Shown here: in pieces, positions 34,684-41,833 of the stretch
Position numbering within the stretch: position 1 is the stretch's first letter
How the letters are laid out: every line of letters starts with the position of its first letter
Origin: Mesonia sp. K7
Lineage (GTDB): Bacteria; Bacteroidota; Bacteroidia; Flavobacteriales; Flavobacteriaceae
Length of the DNA stretch: 64,000 nt
NCBI RefSeq assembly: GCF_003233725.1
Contig: NZ_QKQV01000009.1
Coordinates: 1 to 64,000, forward strand
Direction of reading: 5' to 3'
Notes under the pieces: model-generated
Told to the model about the DNA's origin: nothing
What the model saw: the letters and a program-made list of their open reading frames with translations, nothing else
Databases searched by the model: none
Translations under genes and position numbers: made by a program

Positions 34684-35343
34684 TTAAAAAGTACAATCGC
34701 CTAGCGTATCAATTTCATCTTGAATACTTCCATCAGAATCACCACATTCTTGCATTTGTGATTCTAAGGCTGCTTTGTACGCATTACAGTTGTCTGTCAT
34801 TGCCTGTGTATCATTTGGATTGGTTTGATCAAAAGTCATTTCTGCCTGTGCAGCATCTGCCTGTGCAACTATACAGGCTTGCGAAGGACCCGTTGGTGGT
34901 GTTGGATTGGTTAGCGGAACACCAAAAAATGAGCCTCTACTAAAATTTAAGGTGTCTCCAACACCTTCTCTATAAGCATTAAAGTAAAAATCACCAAACA
35001 GTTCTCCATTTTCTATTTTCACTACATTTATGATTCCTTCGCCTTCGTCATTGGTAATGTAATTTACATTATCTTCTGTGGTAAAAGAAGCCGTGTTGCT
35101 CATATTACCATCGATACCGTAATTACCAACTTCGTATTCTGCAAATTTTAAAACTACCGTCCCGTCGTCGTGTTGGCCAGTTATGGTTACCGAACCATCA
35201 TCGTTTATGGTAGCACTGGTATTGGTAGCTCTATAAAAAACGGTATCTACTTCTCCTTGAATAGAAGGCATATTAAATTCTGAATCACCTTGGCAACCTA
35301 CGAATAAGGCTGCTAGCATGAACATTAAGGTAAAATTCCTCAT
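34684..35343 (-). CDS. DUF6252-like lipoprotein
   Basis: The 219 residues begin with a lipoprotein signal (ALFVGC, Cys17). The body has the beta-rich pattern of DUF6252 proteins (DDGSVTITGQHDDGTVVLKF, YEVGNYGI, GELFGDFYFNAY), then a Pro-rich linker and a C-terminal helical stretch with four Cys (SQAC, DNC, QEC, GDC), which could form disulfides. It is probably anchored in the outer membrane. Function is unknown. The C-terminal Cys-containing part looks like an added module. Confidence 0.75.
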   Translation of the reverse strand: MRNFTLMFMLAALFVGCQGDSEFNMPSIQGEVDTVFYRATNTSATINDDGSVTITGQHDDGTVVLKFAEYEVGNYGIDGNMSNTASFTTEDNVNYITNDEGEGIINVVKIENGELFGDFYFNAYREGVGDTLNFSRGSFFGVPLTNPTPPTGPSQACIVAQADAAQAEMTFDQTNPNDTQAMTDNCNAYKAALESQMQECGDSDGSIQDEIDTLGDCTF

Positions 35344-35400
35344 AAATTTAGGGCGTTACAATTTGATTTTTACAAATGTAAAAGAAATTTTAAAATAATA

Positions 35401-35434
35401 TTTGTTTCCAATAAGAAATTAAAACGTATCTTTG
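35401..35434 (+). promoter_or_regulatory. Promoter of the rpsP operon
   Basis: TTTG at 35401-35404, 22 bases, then TATCTTTG at 35427-35434. Both elements fit the Bacteroidota consensus. Confidence 0.65.
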
Positions 35435-35451
35435 CAAAATTATTAATAATC

Positions 35452-35466
35452 GAGGTCGAGAACCTC
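35452..35466 (+). promoter_or_regulatory. Leader hairpin upstream of rpsP
   Basis: GAGGT-CGAGA-ACCTC forms a small stem-loop in the untranslated leader, ending 15 bases before the ATG. A role in translational control of the operon is possible but unproven. Confidence 0.35.
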
Positions 35467-35481
35467 AAAATTTAATCAGTT

Positions 35482-36045
35482 ATGCCTGTAAAATTAAGAT
35501 TACAAAGACACGGTAAAAAAGGAAAGCCTTTTTACTGGGTAGTAGCGGCAGATGCGCGCGCAAAAAGAGACGGTAAATACCTAGAAAAAATTGGTATTTA
35601 CAACCCTACCACCAACCCAGCAACTATCGAACTTGATGTAGATAGCGCTGTAAAATGGTTGCAAAATGGGGCTCAACCTACAGATACTACCAAAAAAATT
35701 CTTTCTTACAAAGGTGCTTTACTAAAAAACCATTTGTTAGGTGGTGTTAGAAAAGGTGCTTTAACCGAAGAACAAGCAGAAGAAAAGTTCAATGCTTGGT
35801 TGGAAGAAAAAGAAGGGAAAATCGCTTCTAAAAAAGACGGTTTAGCCAAGGCACAAGAAGATGCCAAAGCTAAGGCGCTTGAAGCAGAAAAAGAAGCTAA
35901 TGCTAAGCGTGAAGCTGAAGCAAAAGAAGCTGAAGAAGCAGCAAAGGCTAAGGCCGAAGCTGCCGAAGCAGAAGCTACTGCTGAAGTAGAAAATGCTGAG
36001 GAAGCTCCAGCTGAAGAAAGTACAGAAGAGAGCAAAGAAGCTTAA
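35482..36045 (+). CDS. rpsP: Ribosomal protein S16 with long Ala/Glu/Lys tail
   Basis: The N-terminal 80 residues are a normal S16 (VKLRLQRHGKKGKPFYWVV, DGKYLEKIGIYNP). A second segment (GGVRKGALTEEQAEEKFNAW) follows, then about 75 residues almost entirely of Ala, Glu and Lys. The total of 187 compares with about 80-90 in E. coli; extended forms are usual in Bacteroidota. It heads an operon with rimM, whose product matures the S16-containing 30S head, 11 bases downstream. Confidence 0.97.
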   Translation: MPVKLRLQRHGKKGKPFYWVVAADARAKRDGKYLEKIGIYNPTTNPATIELDVDSAVKWLQNGAQPTDTTKKILSYKGALLKNHLLGGVRKGALTEEQAEEKFNAWLEEKEGKIASKKDGLAKAQEDAKAKALEAEKEANAKREAEAKEAEEAAKAKAEAAEAEATAEVENAEEAPAEESTEESKEA

Positions 36046-36056
36046 GGCACCTAACG

Positions 36057-36584
36057 ATGCAAAAAGAAGATTGCTTCTATTTGGGTAAAATCGTTAGTAA
36101 GTTTAGCTTTAAAGGCGAATTACTTATCAAAGTAGATAGTGATGACCCTGAACAGTATTTAGAATTGGAATCAGTTTTTGTGGAATACCGCAAAAATCTG
36201 ATTCCTTTTTTTATTGATCGAATTTCACTGCAAAAAAGTCAGTTGCTTCGCGTAAAGTTTGAAGATATCGACACCGAAGAAGATGCTAACGATTTGCTTA
36301 AAAAAGAAGTTTATCTACCGTTAGAAATGCTTCCCGAATTAGACGACGACCAGTTTTATTACCACGAAATCATCGGTTTTAAAGTGATCGATAAAGCTCA
36401 CGGCGAAATTGGAATCATCAAAAGTGTCATCGACAACTCGGCACAACCACTATTTGATATTTCTTACCAAGAAAAGCAAATTCTTATTCCTATCAACGAT
36501 GATTTTATCGAGAAACTAGATAAAGACAATCATACTATTTACCTCAATACTCCAGAAGGTTTGATAACCATGTATTTGGAATAG
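36057..36584 (+). CDS. rimM: 16S rRNA processing protein
   Basis: This 175-residue 30S assembly factor is placed directly behind rpsP, as in many bacteria. An N-terminal RimM domain (LGKIVSKFSFKGELLIKVD) and a C-terminal PRC-barrel-like domain (YYHEIIGFKVID, ILIPINDDFIEKLD) are visible. It helps fold the 3' domain of 16S rRNA near S19. Confidence 0.95.
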   Translation: MQKEDCFYLGKIVSKFSFKGELLIKVDSDDPEQYLELESVFVEYRKNLIPFFIDRISLQKSQLLRVKFEDIDTEEDANDLLKKEVYLPLEMLPELDDDQFYYHEIIGFKVIDKAHGEIGIIKSVIDNSAQPLFDISYQEKQILIPINDDFIEKLDKDNHTIYLNTPEGLITMYLE

Positions 36585-36656
36585 TAATTAGTAATTAGGG
36601 ATTAGTAATTAGTAGATAGGAATTAGTAGATAGGAATTAGTAGATAGGAATTAGGA
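36585..36656. repeat. TAATTAG / TAGATAGGAATTAG tandem array
   Basis: The array fills the whole spacer between rimM and trmN6. The 14-base unit TAGATAGGAATTAG is repeated three times without error at 36613-36654, preceded by degenerate TAGTAATTAG units. It ends two bases before the trmN6 ATG. The unit is related to the reverse complement of the arrays at 668-719 and 41801-41830. Confidence 0.8.
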
Positions 36657-37373
36657 ATGAGTAAGCCTTTTCAGTTCAAGCAATTTACAGTTCAGCAAGA
36701 TAAATGTGCGATGAAAATTGGCACCGATGGTGTTTTGCTTGGCGCTTGGACTTCAATACCAAAAACCACTTATTCTATACTCGATATTGGTGCAGGAACT
36801 GGCGTAATCGCTTTGATGTTGGCACAACGAAGCGGTGCTGAAATCATTGATGCCATCGAAATTGAAGAAGATGCGTATGAACAATGTGTCGAAAATTTTG
36901 AAACCAGTGATTGGAACGACCGACTATTTTGTTACCACGCCAGTTTAGACGAATTTGCAGAAGAAATAGAGGATAAGTACGATTTGATTGTGAGCAATCC
37001 GCCCTTTTATGAAGATGCTTTTCCGTCAGCAAACGATCGTCGCGACCAAGCTCGTTTTACCAAGGCGCTTCCCTTTCAGGAATTATTAAAGCATACTTCC
37101 CAATTGCTATCAGAGAACGGGGTTTTTTGCACTATTATTCCCTCTCAACATTATGATACCTTCCTCGCTTTCGCGAAAGCTGAAAAACTGAACTTAAAAA
37201 GAGTGACTTTTGTAAAAGGCAACGAAAATAGCCCCATCAAAAGATGTTTGTTGCAGTTTGGTTTTACTTCCGTGGAAACGATAGAAAAAGACAAACTGAT
37301 CATCGAAACCGAAAGACATCACTACACCGAAGCTTATAAAAACCTAGTGAAAGACTTTTATTTAAAATTATAG
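36657..37373 (+). CDS. trmN6: tRNA1(Val) adenine-37 N6-methyltransferase
   Basis: The 238 residues form a class I SAM-dependent methyltransferase. Motif I is LDIGAGTGVIALML, the acidic strand end is DAIEIEEDA, and the catalytic N6-amine motif is NPPFY. The MKIGTDGVLLGAW segment is typical of the YfiC/TrmN6 family. It modifies A37 of tRNA1(Val). Its start codon lies directly after the tandem repeat array, which therefore occupies the translation initiation region. It holds a GCTTTCGCGAAAGC palindrome at 37167-37180. Confidence 0.92.
   Translation: MSKPFQFKQFTVQQDKCAMKIGTDGVLLGAWTSIPKTTYSILDIGAGTGVIALMLAQRSGAEIIDAIEIEEDAYEQCVENFETSDWNDRLFCYHASLDEFAEEIEDKYDLIVSNPPFYEDAFPSANDRRDQARFTKALPFQELLKHTSQLLSENGVFCTIIPSQHYDTFLAFAKAEKLNLKRVTFVKGNENSPIKRCLLQFGFTSVETIEKDKLIIETERHHYTEAYKNLVKDFYLKL
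37167..37180. repeat. Palindrome GCTTTCGCGAAAGC within trmN6
   Basis: A perfect 14-base palindrome centred on CGCG. It is one of several related forms in coding sequence (16848-16867, 24484-24497, 25750-25761). Confidence 0.55.
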
Positions 37374-37458
37374 CTCCAAATTCAATCTGGTTTTAATTGT
37401 TTATCAATACTTCATTCCTTAATTTTATACTAACATAAAAACTAACGTAAAAACAATC

Positions 37459-38634
37459 ATGCAAGACCTATTTCAATCTCCCGATTATTACCAACTCGAC
37501 GACTTATTAACTGAAGAACACAAAGTAGTGCGAACTGCAACAAGAGATTGGGTAAAAAAAGAGGTTTCTCCCATCATAGAAGATGCCGCTCAAAAGGCAG
37601 AATTCCCAAAAAGCATTATCAAGGGACTGGGTGAAATTGGTGCCTTTGGCCCATATATTCCTGTAGAATATGGCGGTGCAGGGCTCGACCAAATCTCATA
37701 CGGTTTGATCATGCAAGAAATAGAACGCGGTGATAGTGGGGTAAGAAGCACCGCTTCGGTACAATCTTCTCTAGTGATGTACCCTATCTGGAAATATGGT
37801 AACGAAGCACAACGCAAAAAATATTTACCTAAACTTGCTACCGGTGAATGGATGGGAAGTTTTGGTCTCACCGAACCTGATCACGGTTCTAATCCTGGCG
37901 GTATGACCACCAATTTTAAGGATAAAGGAGATTATTATTTACTGAATGGTGCTAAACTATGGATTTCTAACGCTCCTTTTTGTGATGTTGCCGTAGTTTG
38001 GGCAAAAAACGAAGAAGGAAGAATTCACGGTTTGCTTGTAGAACGTGGTATGGAAGGTTTTACAACACCCGAAACACACAATAAATGGTCACTAAGAGCT
38101 TCGGCTACAGGAGAACTTATTTTTCAAGATGTGAAAATCCCAAAAGAAAATTTATTGCCAGGGAAAAACGGACTTGGGGCTCCACTGGGTTGTCTTGATT
38201 CAGCTCGTTACGGTATCGCTTGGGGAGCCATTGGTGCTGCGATGGATTGTTATGATACGGCTTTGCGCTATGCCAAAGAGCGTATTCAGTTTGGAAAACC
38301 TATTGCCGCTTACCAATTACAACAAAAGAAACTAGCTGAAATGATTACCGAAATCACCAAAGCACAACTGTTAGCCTATCGTCTCGGGCAATTGAAAAAT
38401 GAAAACCGAGCGACGACAGCACAAATTTCAATGGCAAAGCGCAATAACGTGGATATGGCCATCAAAATTGCACGTGAAGCCAGACAAGTTCTTGGCGCAA
38501 TGGGAATTACCGGCGAATACAGTATTATGCGTCATATGATGAACCTTGAAAGTGTAATTACCTACGAAGGGACACACGATATTCATTTACTAATTACCGG
38601 TATGGATATTACTGGTATTTCTGCTTTTAAATAA
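37459..38634 (+). CDS. Acyl-CoA dehydrogenase, glutaryl-CoA dehydrogenase-like
   Basis: The 391-residue flavoprotein has the acyl-CoA dehydrogenase layout: an N-terminal helical domain, a middle beta-barrel (GSFGLTEPDHGSNPGGM) and a C-terminal helical domain with the catalytic Glu in YEGTHDIHLLITG. The sequence around the active site and GITGEYSIMRHMMNLE closely resembles glutaryl-CoA dehydrogenase, which oxidises and decarboxylates glutaryl-CoA in lysine/tryptophan breakdown. No other genes of that pathway are adjacent, so the substrate is inferred from similarity. Confidence 0.9.
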   Translation: MQDLFQSPDYYQLDDLLTEEHKVVRTATRDWVKKEVSPIIEDAAQKAEFPKSIIKGLGEIGAFGPYIPVEYGGAGLDQISYGLIMQEIERGDSGVRSTASVQSSLVMYPIWKYGNEAQRKKYLPKLATGEWMGSFGLTEPDHGSNPGGMTTNFKDKGDYYLLNGAKLWISNAPFCDVAVVWAKNEEGRIHGLLVERGMEGFTTPETHNKWSLRASATGELIFQDVKIPKENLLPGKNGLGAPLGCLDSARYGIAWGAIGAAMDCYDTALRYAKERIQFGKPIAAYQLQQKKLAEMITEITKAQLLAYRLGQLKNENRATTAQISMAKRNNVDMAIKIAREARQVLGAMGITGEYSIMRHMMNLESVITYEGTHDIHLLITGMDITGISAFK

Positions 38635-38639
38635 ACTAC

Positions 38640-39407
38640 ATGTCGATTAAAAATATTGAACAAGCAATTGCTCCGTATCAAAAACAATTGCTACAGCATA
38701 CTTTATATACACAAATAAAAACCCCTGAAGACCTACGCATCTTTATGCAGCACCACGTTTTTGCTGTTTGGGATTTTATGTCACTGCTCAAAGCACTACA
38801 AAATACACTTACCAATACACAAACCCCTTGGTTTCCGGTAGGGAACCCTGAGGTAAGGTACCTAATCAATGAAATTGTATTAGCAGAAGAAACGGACATT
38901 AATCAAAAAGGCAAGCGACAAAGCCATTACGAAATGTATCTAGATGCCATGGAAAAAAGCGGTGCGGATACGACAATTATCCATCGTTTTATCAATGCTA
39001 TTGAAAGTGGAAAAGACATTTATTTACTCATTCAAGAATCTGACATTCCCATAAGCATCAAAATTTTCTTAGAATTCACCTTTAATATTATTGACACGAA
39101 AAAACCTCATCAAATAGCGGCCGCTTTCACGTTTGGTCGAGAAGATTTGATTCCAAGTATGTTTCAATCCATTATAAAAGAAGTACAAAAAAACTTTCCA
39201 AAGGATGATTTAAGCCTTTTTAAGTATTATTTTGACCGTCACATTGAATTGGACGAAGACGAACATGGACCTATGGCTTTGAAAATGATTGAAGAACTTT
39301 GTGGGGACGAGTCCCAAAAGTGGGAGGAAGTAAAAAAGGTGTCTATAGCATCACTCCAAAAACGCATCGAACTTTGGGATGAGATTGAGAAAGAAATTCT
39401 ACTTTAA
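38640..39407 (+). CDS. DUF3050 domain protein (heme-oxygenase-like fold)
   Basis: The 255 residues match DUF3050 in pattern: LRIFMQHHVFAVWDFMSLLKAL near the N-terminus, NEIVLAEETDIN in the middle, and a DRHIELDEDEHGPMAL motif near the C-terminus. The acidic and His residues in these helices resemble the di-metal sites of heme-oxygenase-like oxidases, but this is inference. It starts 5 bases after the acyl-CoA dehydrogenase and is likely co-transcribed. Function is unknown. Confidence 0.8.
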   Translation: MSIKNIEQAIAPYQKQLLQHTLYTQIKTPEDLRIFMQHHVFAVWDFMSLLKALQNTLTNTQTPWFPVGNPEVRYLINEIVLAEETDINQKGKRQSHYEMYLDAMEKSGADTTIIHRFINAIESGKDIYLLIQESDIPISIKIFLEFTFNIIDTKKPHQIAAAFTFGREDLIPSMFQSIIKEVQKNFPKDDLSLFKYYFDRHIELDEDEHGPMALKMIEELCGDESQKWEEVKKVSIASLQKRIELWDEIEKEILL

Positions 39408-39444
39408 AAACCCTATTTCAAGCTAAATTTTACAAGGAATATTG

Positions 39445-39452
39445 TAAATTTG
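39445..39452 (+). promoter_or_regulatory. -7 element upstream of the Cys-motif protein
   Basis: TAAATTTG overlaps the most upstream possible TTG start (39450), so translation must begin further downstream. Confidence 0.5.
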
Positions 39453-39473
39453 TCGCTATACTTCGTTTCTGTT

Positions 39474-39854
39474 TTGAATAGGCAATTATCCATTTTATTT
39501 ACTCTTATTTATCTTATTGCCATGTTGAGGCCAGTTGAACCTGTTTTAGACTATAGTTTCAACTACCAATACATTGTTACCAAGCTGTGCGTCAACAAAG
39601 ATCAACCTCAACTTAAATGTAATGGTAAATGCTACTTGATGCAACAACTTTTAAAGCAAAACCCAGAAGATCATGAGTCTGAGCAGCGTTCGAGAATACA
39701 GTTAGAAAATTACCCTATTGGGTTTGTAAAATTTTTAGAAATCAAAAAACAAGATTGTTTAGTTGACCATACAGAAATCACTACTTTTTACTTTAGCCCA
39801 TACAAATTTCTCGAAGTAAGAGAACATGATCACCCGCCTAATTTTATTGTTTAA
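39474..39854 (+). CDS. Small membrane-anchored protein with CNGKC motif
   Basis: The preferred start is TTG at 39474 (reading NRQLSILFTLIYLIAML after the start), giving 126 residues. The TTG at 39450 overlaps a -7 element, and the first ATG is at 39522, inside the hydrophobic segment. One N-terminal membrane helix is followed by KLCVNKDQPQLKCNGKCYL, with Cys residues spaced as C-x9-C-x3-C, and a His/Asp-rich tail (EVREHDHPPNF). It lies 74 bases before a Met/His-rich outer-membrane protein gene. Metal (copper) handling is an inference from residues and neighbourhood; no family name is recognised. Confidence 0.65.
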   Translation: MNRQLSILFTLIYLIAMLRPVEPVLDYSFNYQYIVTKLCVNKDQPQLKCNGKCYLMQQLLKQNPEDHESEQRSRIQLENYPIGFVKFLEIKKQDCLVDHTEITTFYFSPYKFLEVREHDHPPNFIV

Positions 39855-39928
39855 ATAAAGTAGAAAATCAAAGGGTTTATACATAGAACCCAAACTTTTT
39901 ATTATCATAATTTAAGCAATAAACAACA

Positions 39929-40951
39929 ATGAAAAATATATTTATCGTCGCCTTCACTTTGATGATTGGTGGCACTTTTTACGCACAAGAAAAACAAGAG
40001 AATCATTTATGGAGCAGCGATAGACCTGATGGCCATGCACCTATTTCGGTGATGGGAGACCATACGCATCATAAAAATGAATGGATGCTTTCTTACCGAT
40101 ATATGAATATGCTGATGAAAGATTTACAATCTGACGGAGAGGAAATAAACGAGCAAATGGTTTTTGAAAACTATATGGTTGCTCCAAAACAAATGCAAAT
40201 GCACATGCATATGTTAGGGATCATGTATGCTCCATCAGATAAACTTACGCTCATGACTATGTTTAACTACTTAAGCAATAATATGGATTTAACCATGCGA
40301 ATGATGGGTATGGATACTGATTTTTCGACTCGTTCAAGTGGATTGTCTGACATTAAAATAGCAGCATTATATCAGTTCTTTAATAAAAATCACCAAACTT
40401 TCCATGGGAAAATAGGTTTTTCACTTCCGACAGGCTCTATTGAGACAAAAGACGAAACAGCAATGTCTGAAGGCAATGAAGTTCTTTTACCTTATCCTAT
40501 GCAATTAGGATCTGGGTCTTTTCAAACAGAAATAGGCCTGACTTATTTATGGCAGAAAACTAATTTTTCTGGGGGTGTTCAACTTAACGGATTGATAAAC
40601 TTACACGAGAATACAGAAGAATACCAAACAGGTAATCAATACCTATTAACTTCTTGGTTAGCTTATAAGACCTCTGATTTTTTAAGTCTATCGGGAAGAA
40701 TAAAGGCTATGTCAACCGAAAGAATTGAAGGCAAACATCCTGATTTAATGCCGATGATGGTTACAACTGCCAATACAGAAAATTCTGGAGGAATTTTTGT
40801 TGGTTATGGCTTGGGTGCAAATGTTTATTTGAAAAGATTAAAAGGTTTACGATTAGGGGCTGAAATAAATCTACCGCTTTATCAAAAGCTAAATGGCATA
40901 CAACTGCAACAGCAAAGAAGCTTTACCATAGGGACTCAATATTCTTTCTAA
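39929..40951 (+). CDS. Met/His-rich predicted outer-membrane protein
   Basis: The 340 residues start with a signal peptide (FIVAFTLMIGGTFYAQ). Beta strands dominate the rest, which ends in SFTIGTQYSF with terminal Phe, typical of outer-membrane barrels. The N-terminal third is unusually rich in Met and His (GDHTHHKNEWM, MQMHMHMLGIMY, MDLTMRMMGMD). Such clusters often bind copper or silver. It resembles proteins annotated only as transporter in flavobacteria. With the upstream Cys-motif protein it may form a metal-export or metal-sensing pair. No CopA-type ATPase is in the window. Confidence 0.7.
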   Translation: MKNIFIVAFTLMIGGTFYAQEKQENHLWSSDRPDGHAPISVMGDHTHHKNEWMLSYRYMNMLMKDLQSDGEEINEQMVFENYMVAPKQMQMHMHMLGIMYAPSDKLTLMTMFNYLSNNMDLTMRMMGMDTDFSTRSSGLSDIKIAALYQFFNKNHQTFHGKIGFSLPTGSIETKDETAMSEGNEVLLPYPMQLGSGSFQTEIGLTYLWQKTNFSGGVQLNGLINLHENTEEYQTGNQYLLTSWLAYKTSDFLSLSGRIKAMSTERIEGKHPDLMPMMVTTANTENSGGIFVGYGLGANVYLKRLKGLRLGAEINLPLYQKLNGIQLQQQRSFTIGTQYSF

Positions 40952-40970
40952 GGAATTGATCGTTTCAAAA

Positions 40971-41080
40971 GAGACCGTTGAAAAAGTTAGATGGTATTAT
41001 CCAATAAAAAAATCCTAAAACAATCCCGATCTCGAGGGCTCGGGGCGGGACAGGATGACAAAGCTTTTTTCAACGGTTTC
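40971..41080. repeat. Inverted-repeat-bounded element between convergent genes
   Basis: GAGACCGTTGAAAAAG (40971-40986) and its inverted copy CTTTTTTCAACGGTTTC (41064-41080) bound about 77 bases that include the GC-rich palindrome CCCGATCTCGAGGGCTCGGG. It fills the space between the Met/His-rich protein and the ferredoxin stop. It could be a non-autonomous mobile element or a bidirectional terminator. Confidence 0.5.
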
Positions 41081-41081
41081 T

Positions 41082-41408
41082 TTATTCTTCTGGCGCCAAT
41101 TGTATTTGAAGTCCGTCGAGTTCAGAAGTGATCTGTATTTGACACCCCAAGCGACTATTGTTTTGTACAAAAAAGGCTTCGGCAAGCATCGCGTCTTCAT
41201 CATCGGTCATTTCGGGTAAATTGTGTTCCGACAGGACATAGCATTGGCAAGAAGCACACATGGCCATTCCGCCGCAAATACCTATGGTTCCTTCTGGAGC
41301 GAGTTCGTAAGAACGGACGAGTTCCATCAAGTTCATATTCATATCGGTTGGTGCGTCAACGGTATGGGCTTCGCCTTCTCGGTCGATGATGGTAATTTTT
41401 ATGTCCAT
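41082..41408 (-). CDS. Adrenodoxin-type 2Fe-2S ferredoxin
   Basis: The 108-residue ferredoxin has Cys ligands in C-GGMAM-C-AS-C (C-x5-C-x2-C) and a fourth in SRLGCQI, the adrenodoxin/ISC-type arrangement. It is the last gene of the Mrp-Nfu-reductase operon and is the natural electron acceptor of the TrxB-like ferredoxin reductase encoded two genes upstream. A four-helix-bundle gene separates the two. Confidence 0.93.
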   Translation of the reverse strand: MDIKITIIDREGEAHTVDAPTDMNMNLMELVRSYELAPEGTIGICGGMAMCASCQCYVLSEHNLPEMTDDEDAMLAEAFFVQNNSRLGCQIQITSELDGLQIQLAPEE

Positions 41409-41410
41409 AA

Positions 41411-41445
41411 TTATCAGGAGTTAGGAGTTAGGAAATAGGAGTTAG
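41411..41445. repeat. Left arm of inverted GTTAGGAAATAGGA repeat
   Basis: AGGAGTTAGGAGTTAGGAAATAGGAGTTAG units cover 41416-41445. Bases 41427-41445 are an imperfect inverted copy of 41808-41826 (17 of 19 match). The stop codon of the four-helix-bundle gene lies inside this arm. Confidence 0.7.
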
Positions 41446-41795
41446 TTCATTTTCATAGATTTAATTAAACCGTAAAGCATTTTTGAAATCTCATCGGTTA
41501 ATGATTTTAATTGATTAAAACTAGGTTCATCAATTATTTGTAACCTACAAGCTAAATACAGCATTGATCTAACTTCACTCACAGAACCTAAAGAGATAAA
41601 TAAAAATCTTGTAAAATCTTTATTCGAATTTCTTTCAAACCCTTCTGCTATATTATTTGAAATAGAAACAGATGCTCTAAAAATTTGATCTTTCAAGCTG
41701 AATAATTTACAGTTTTCAAATTCTTGAAAAGTTTTAACCGCTAAGTCTTGCGACTTATTCCAAACCTGTAAATCTTCAAACCTTTGAACTGCCAT
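41442..41795 (-). CDS. Four-helix-bundle protein (23S rRNA intervening-sequence type)
   Basis: The 117-residue protein belongs to the family first found in 23S rRNA intervening sequences. Signature segments are FEDLQVWNKSQDLAVKTFQ, LFSLKDQIFRASVSISNNIA and EGFERNSNKDFTRFL. No enzymatic residues are known. It is inserted between the ferredoxin reductase and ferredoxin genes, on the same strand, and is bounded by inverted short repeats that include its stop codon. This is compatible with a small mobile cassette. The family also resembles Avd of diversity-generating retroelements, but no reverse transcriptase is present here. Confidence 0.9.
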   Translation of the reverse strand: MAVQRFEDLQVWNKSQDLAVKTFQEFENCKLFSLKDQIFRASVSISNNIAEGFERNSNKDFTRFLFISLGSVSEVRSMLYLACRLQIIDEPSFNQLKSLTDEISKMLYGLIKSMKMN

Positions 41796-41800
41796 TAAAT

Positions 41801-41830
41801 CTAATTACTAAGTCCTATTTCCTAATTACC
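41801..41830. repeat. Right arm of inverted TCCTATTTCCTAAT repeat
   Basis: CTAATTACTAAGTCCTATTTCCTAATTACC lies between the start codon of the four-helix-bundle gene and the stop codon of the reductase gene. It is the inverted partner of the left arm at 41427-41445. Confidence 0.7.
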
Positions 41831-41833
41831 AGT

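Noticed and set aside
36613-36654. Three exact 14-base repeats as a possible CRISPR
   Set aside because: Units are directly adjacent without spacers, are shorter than CRISPR repeats, and no cas gene is present.
41442-41795. Avd component of a diversity-generating retroelement
   Set aside because: The four-helix-bundle fold is similar, but there is no reverse transcriptase, template repeat or variable repeat in the window.
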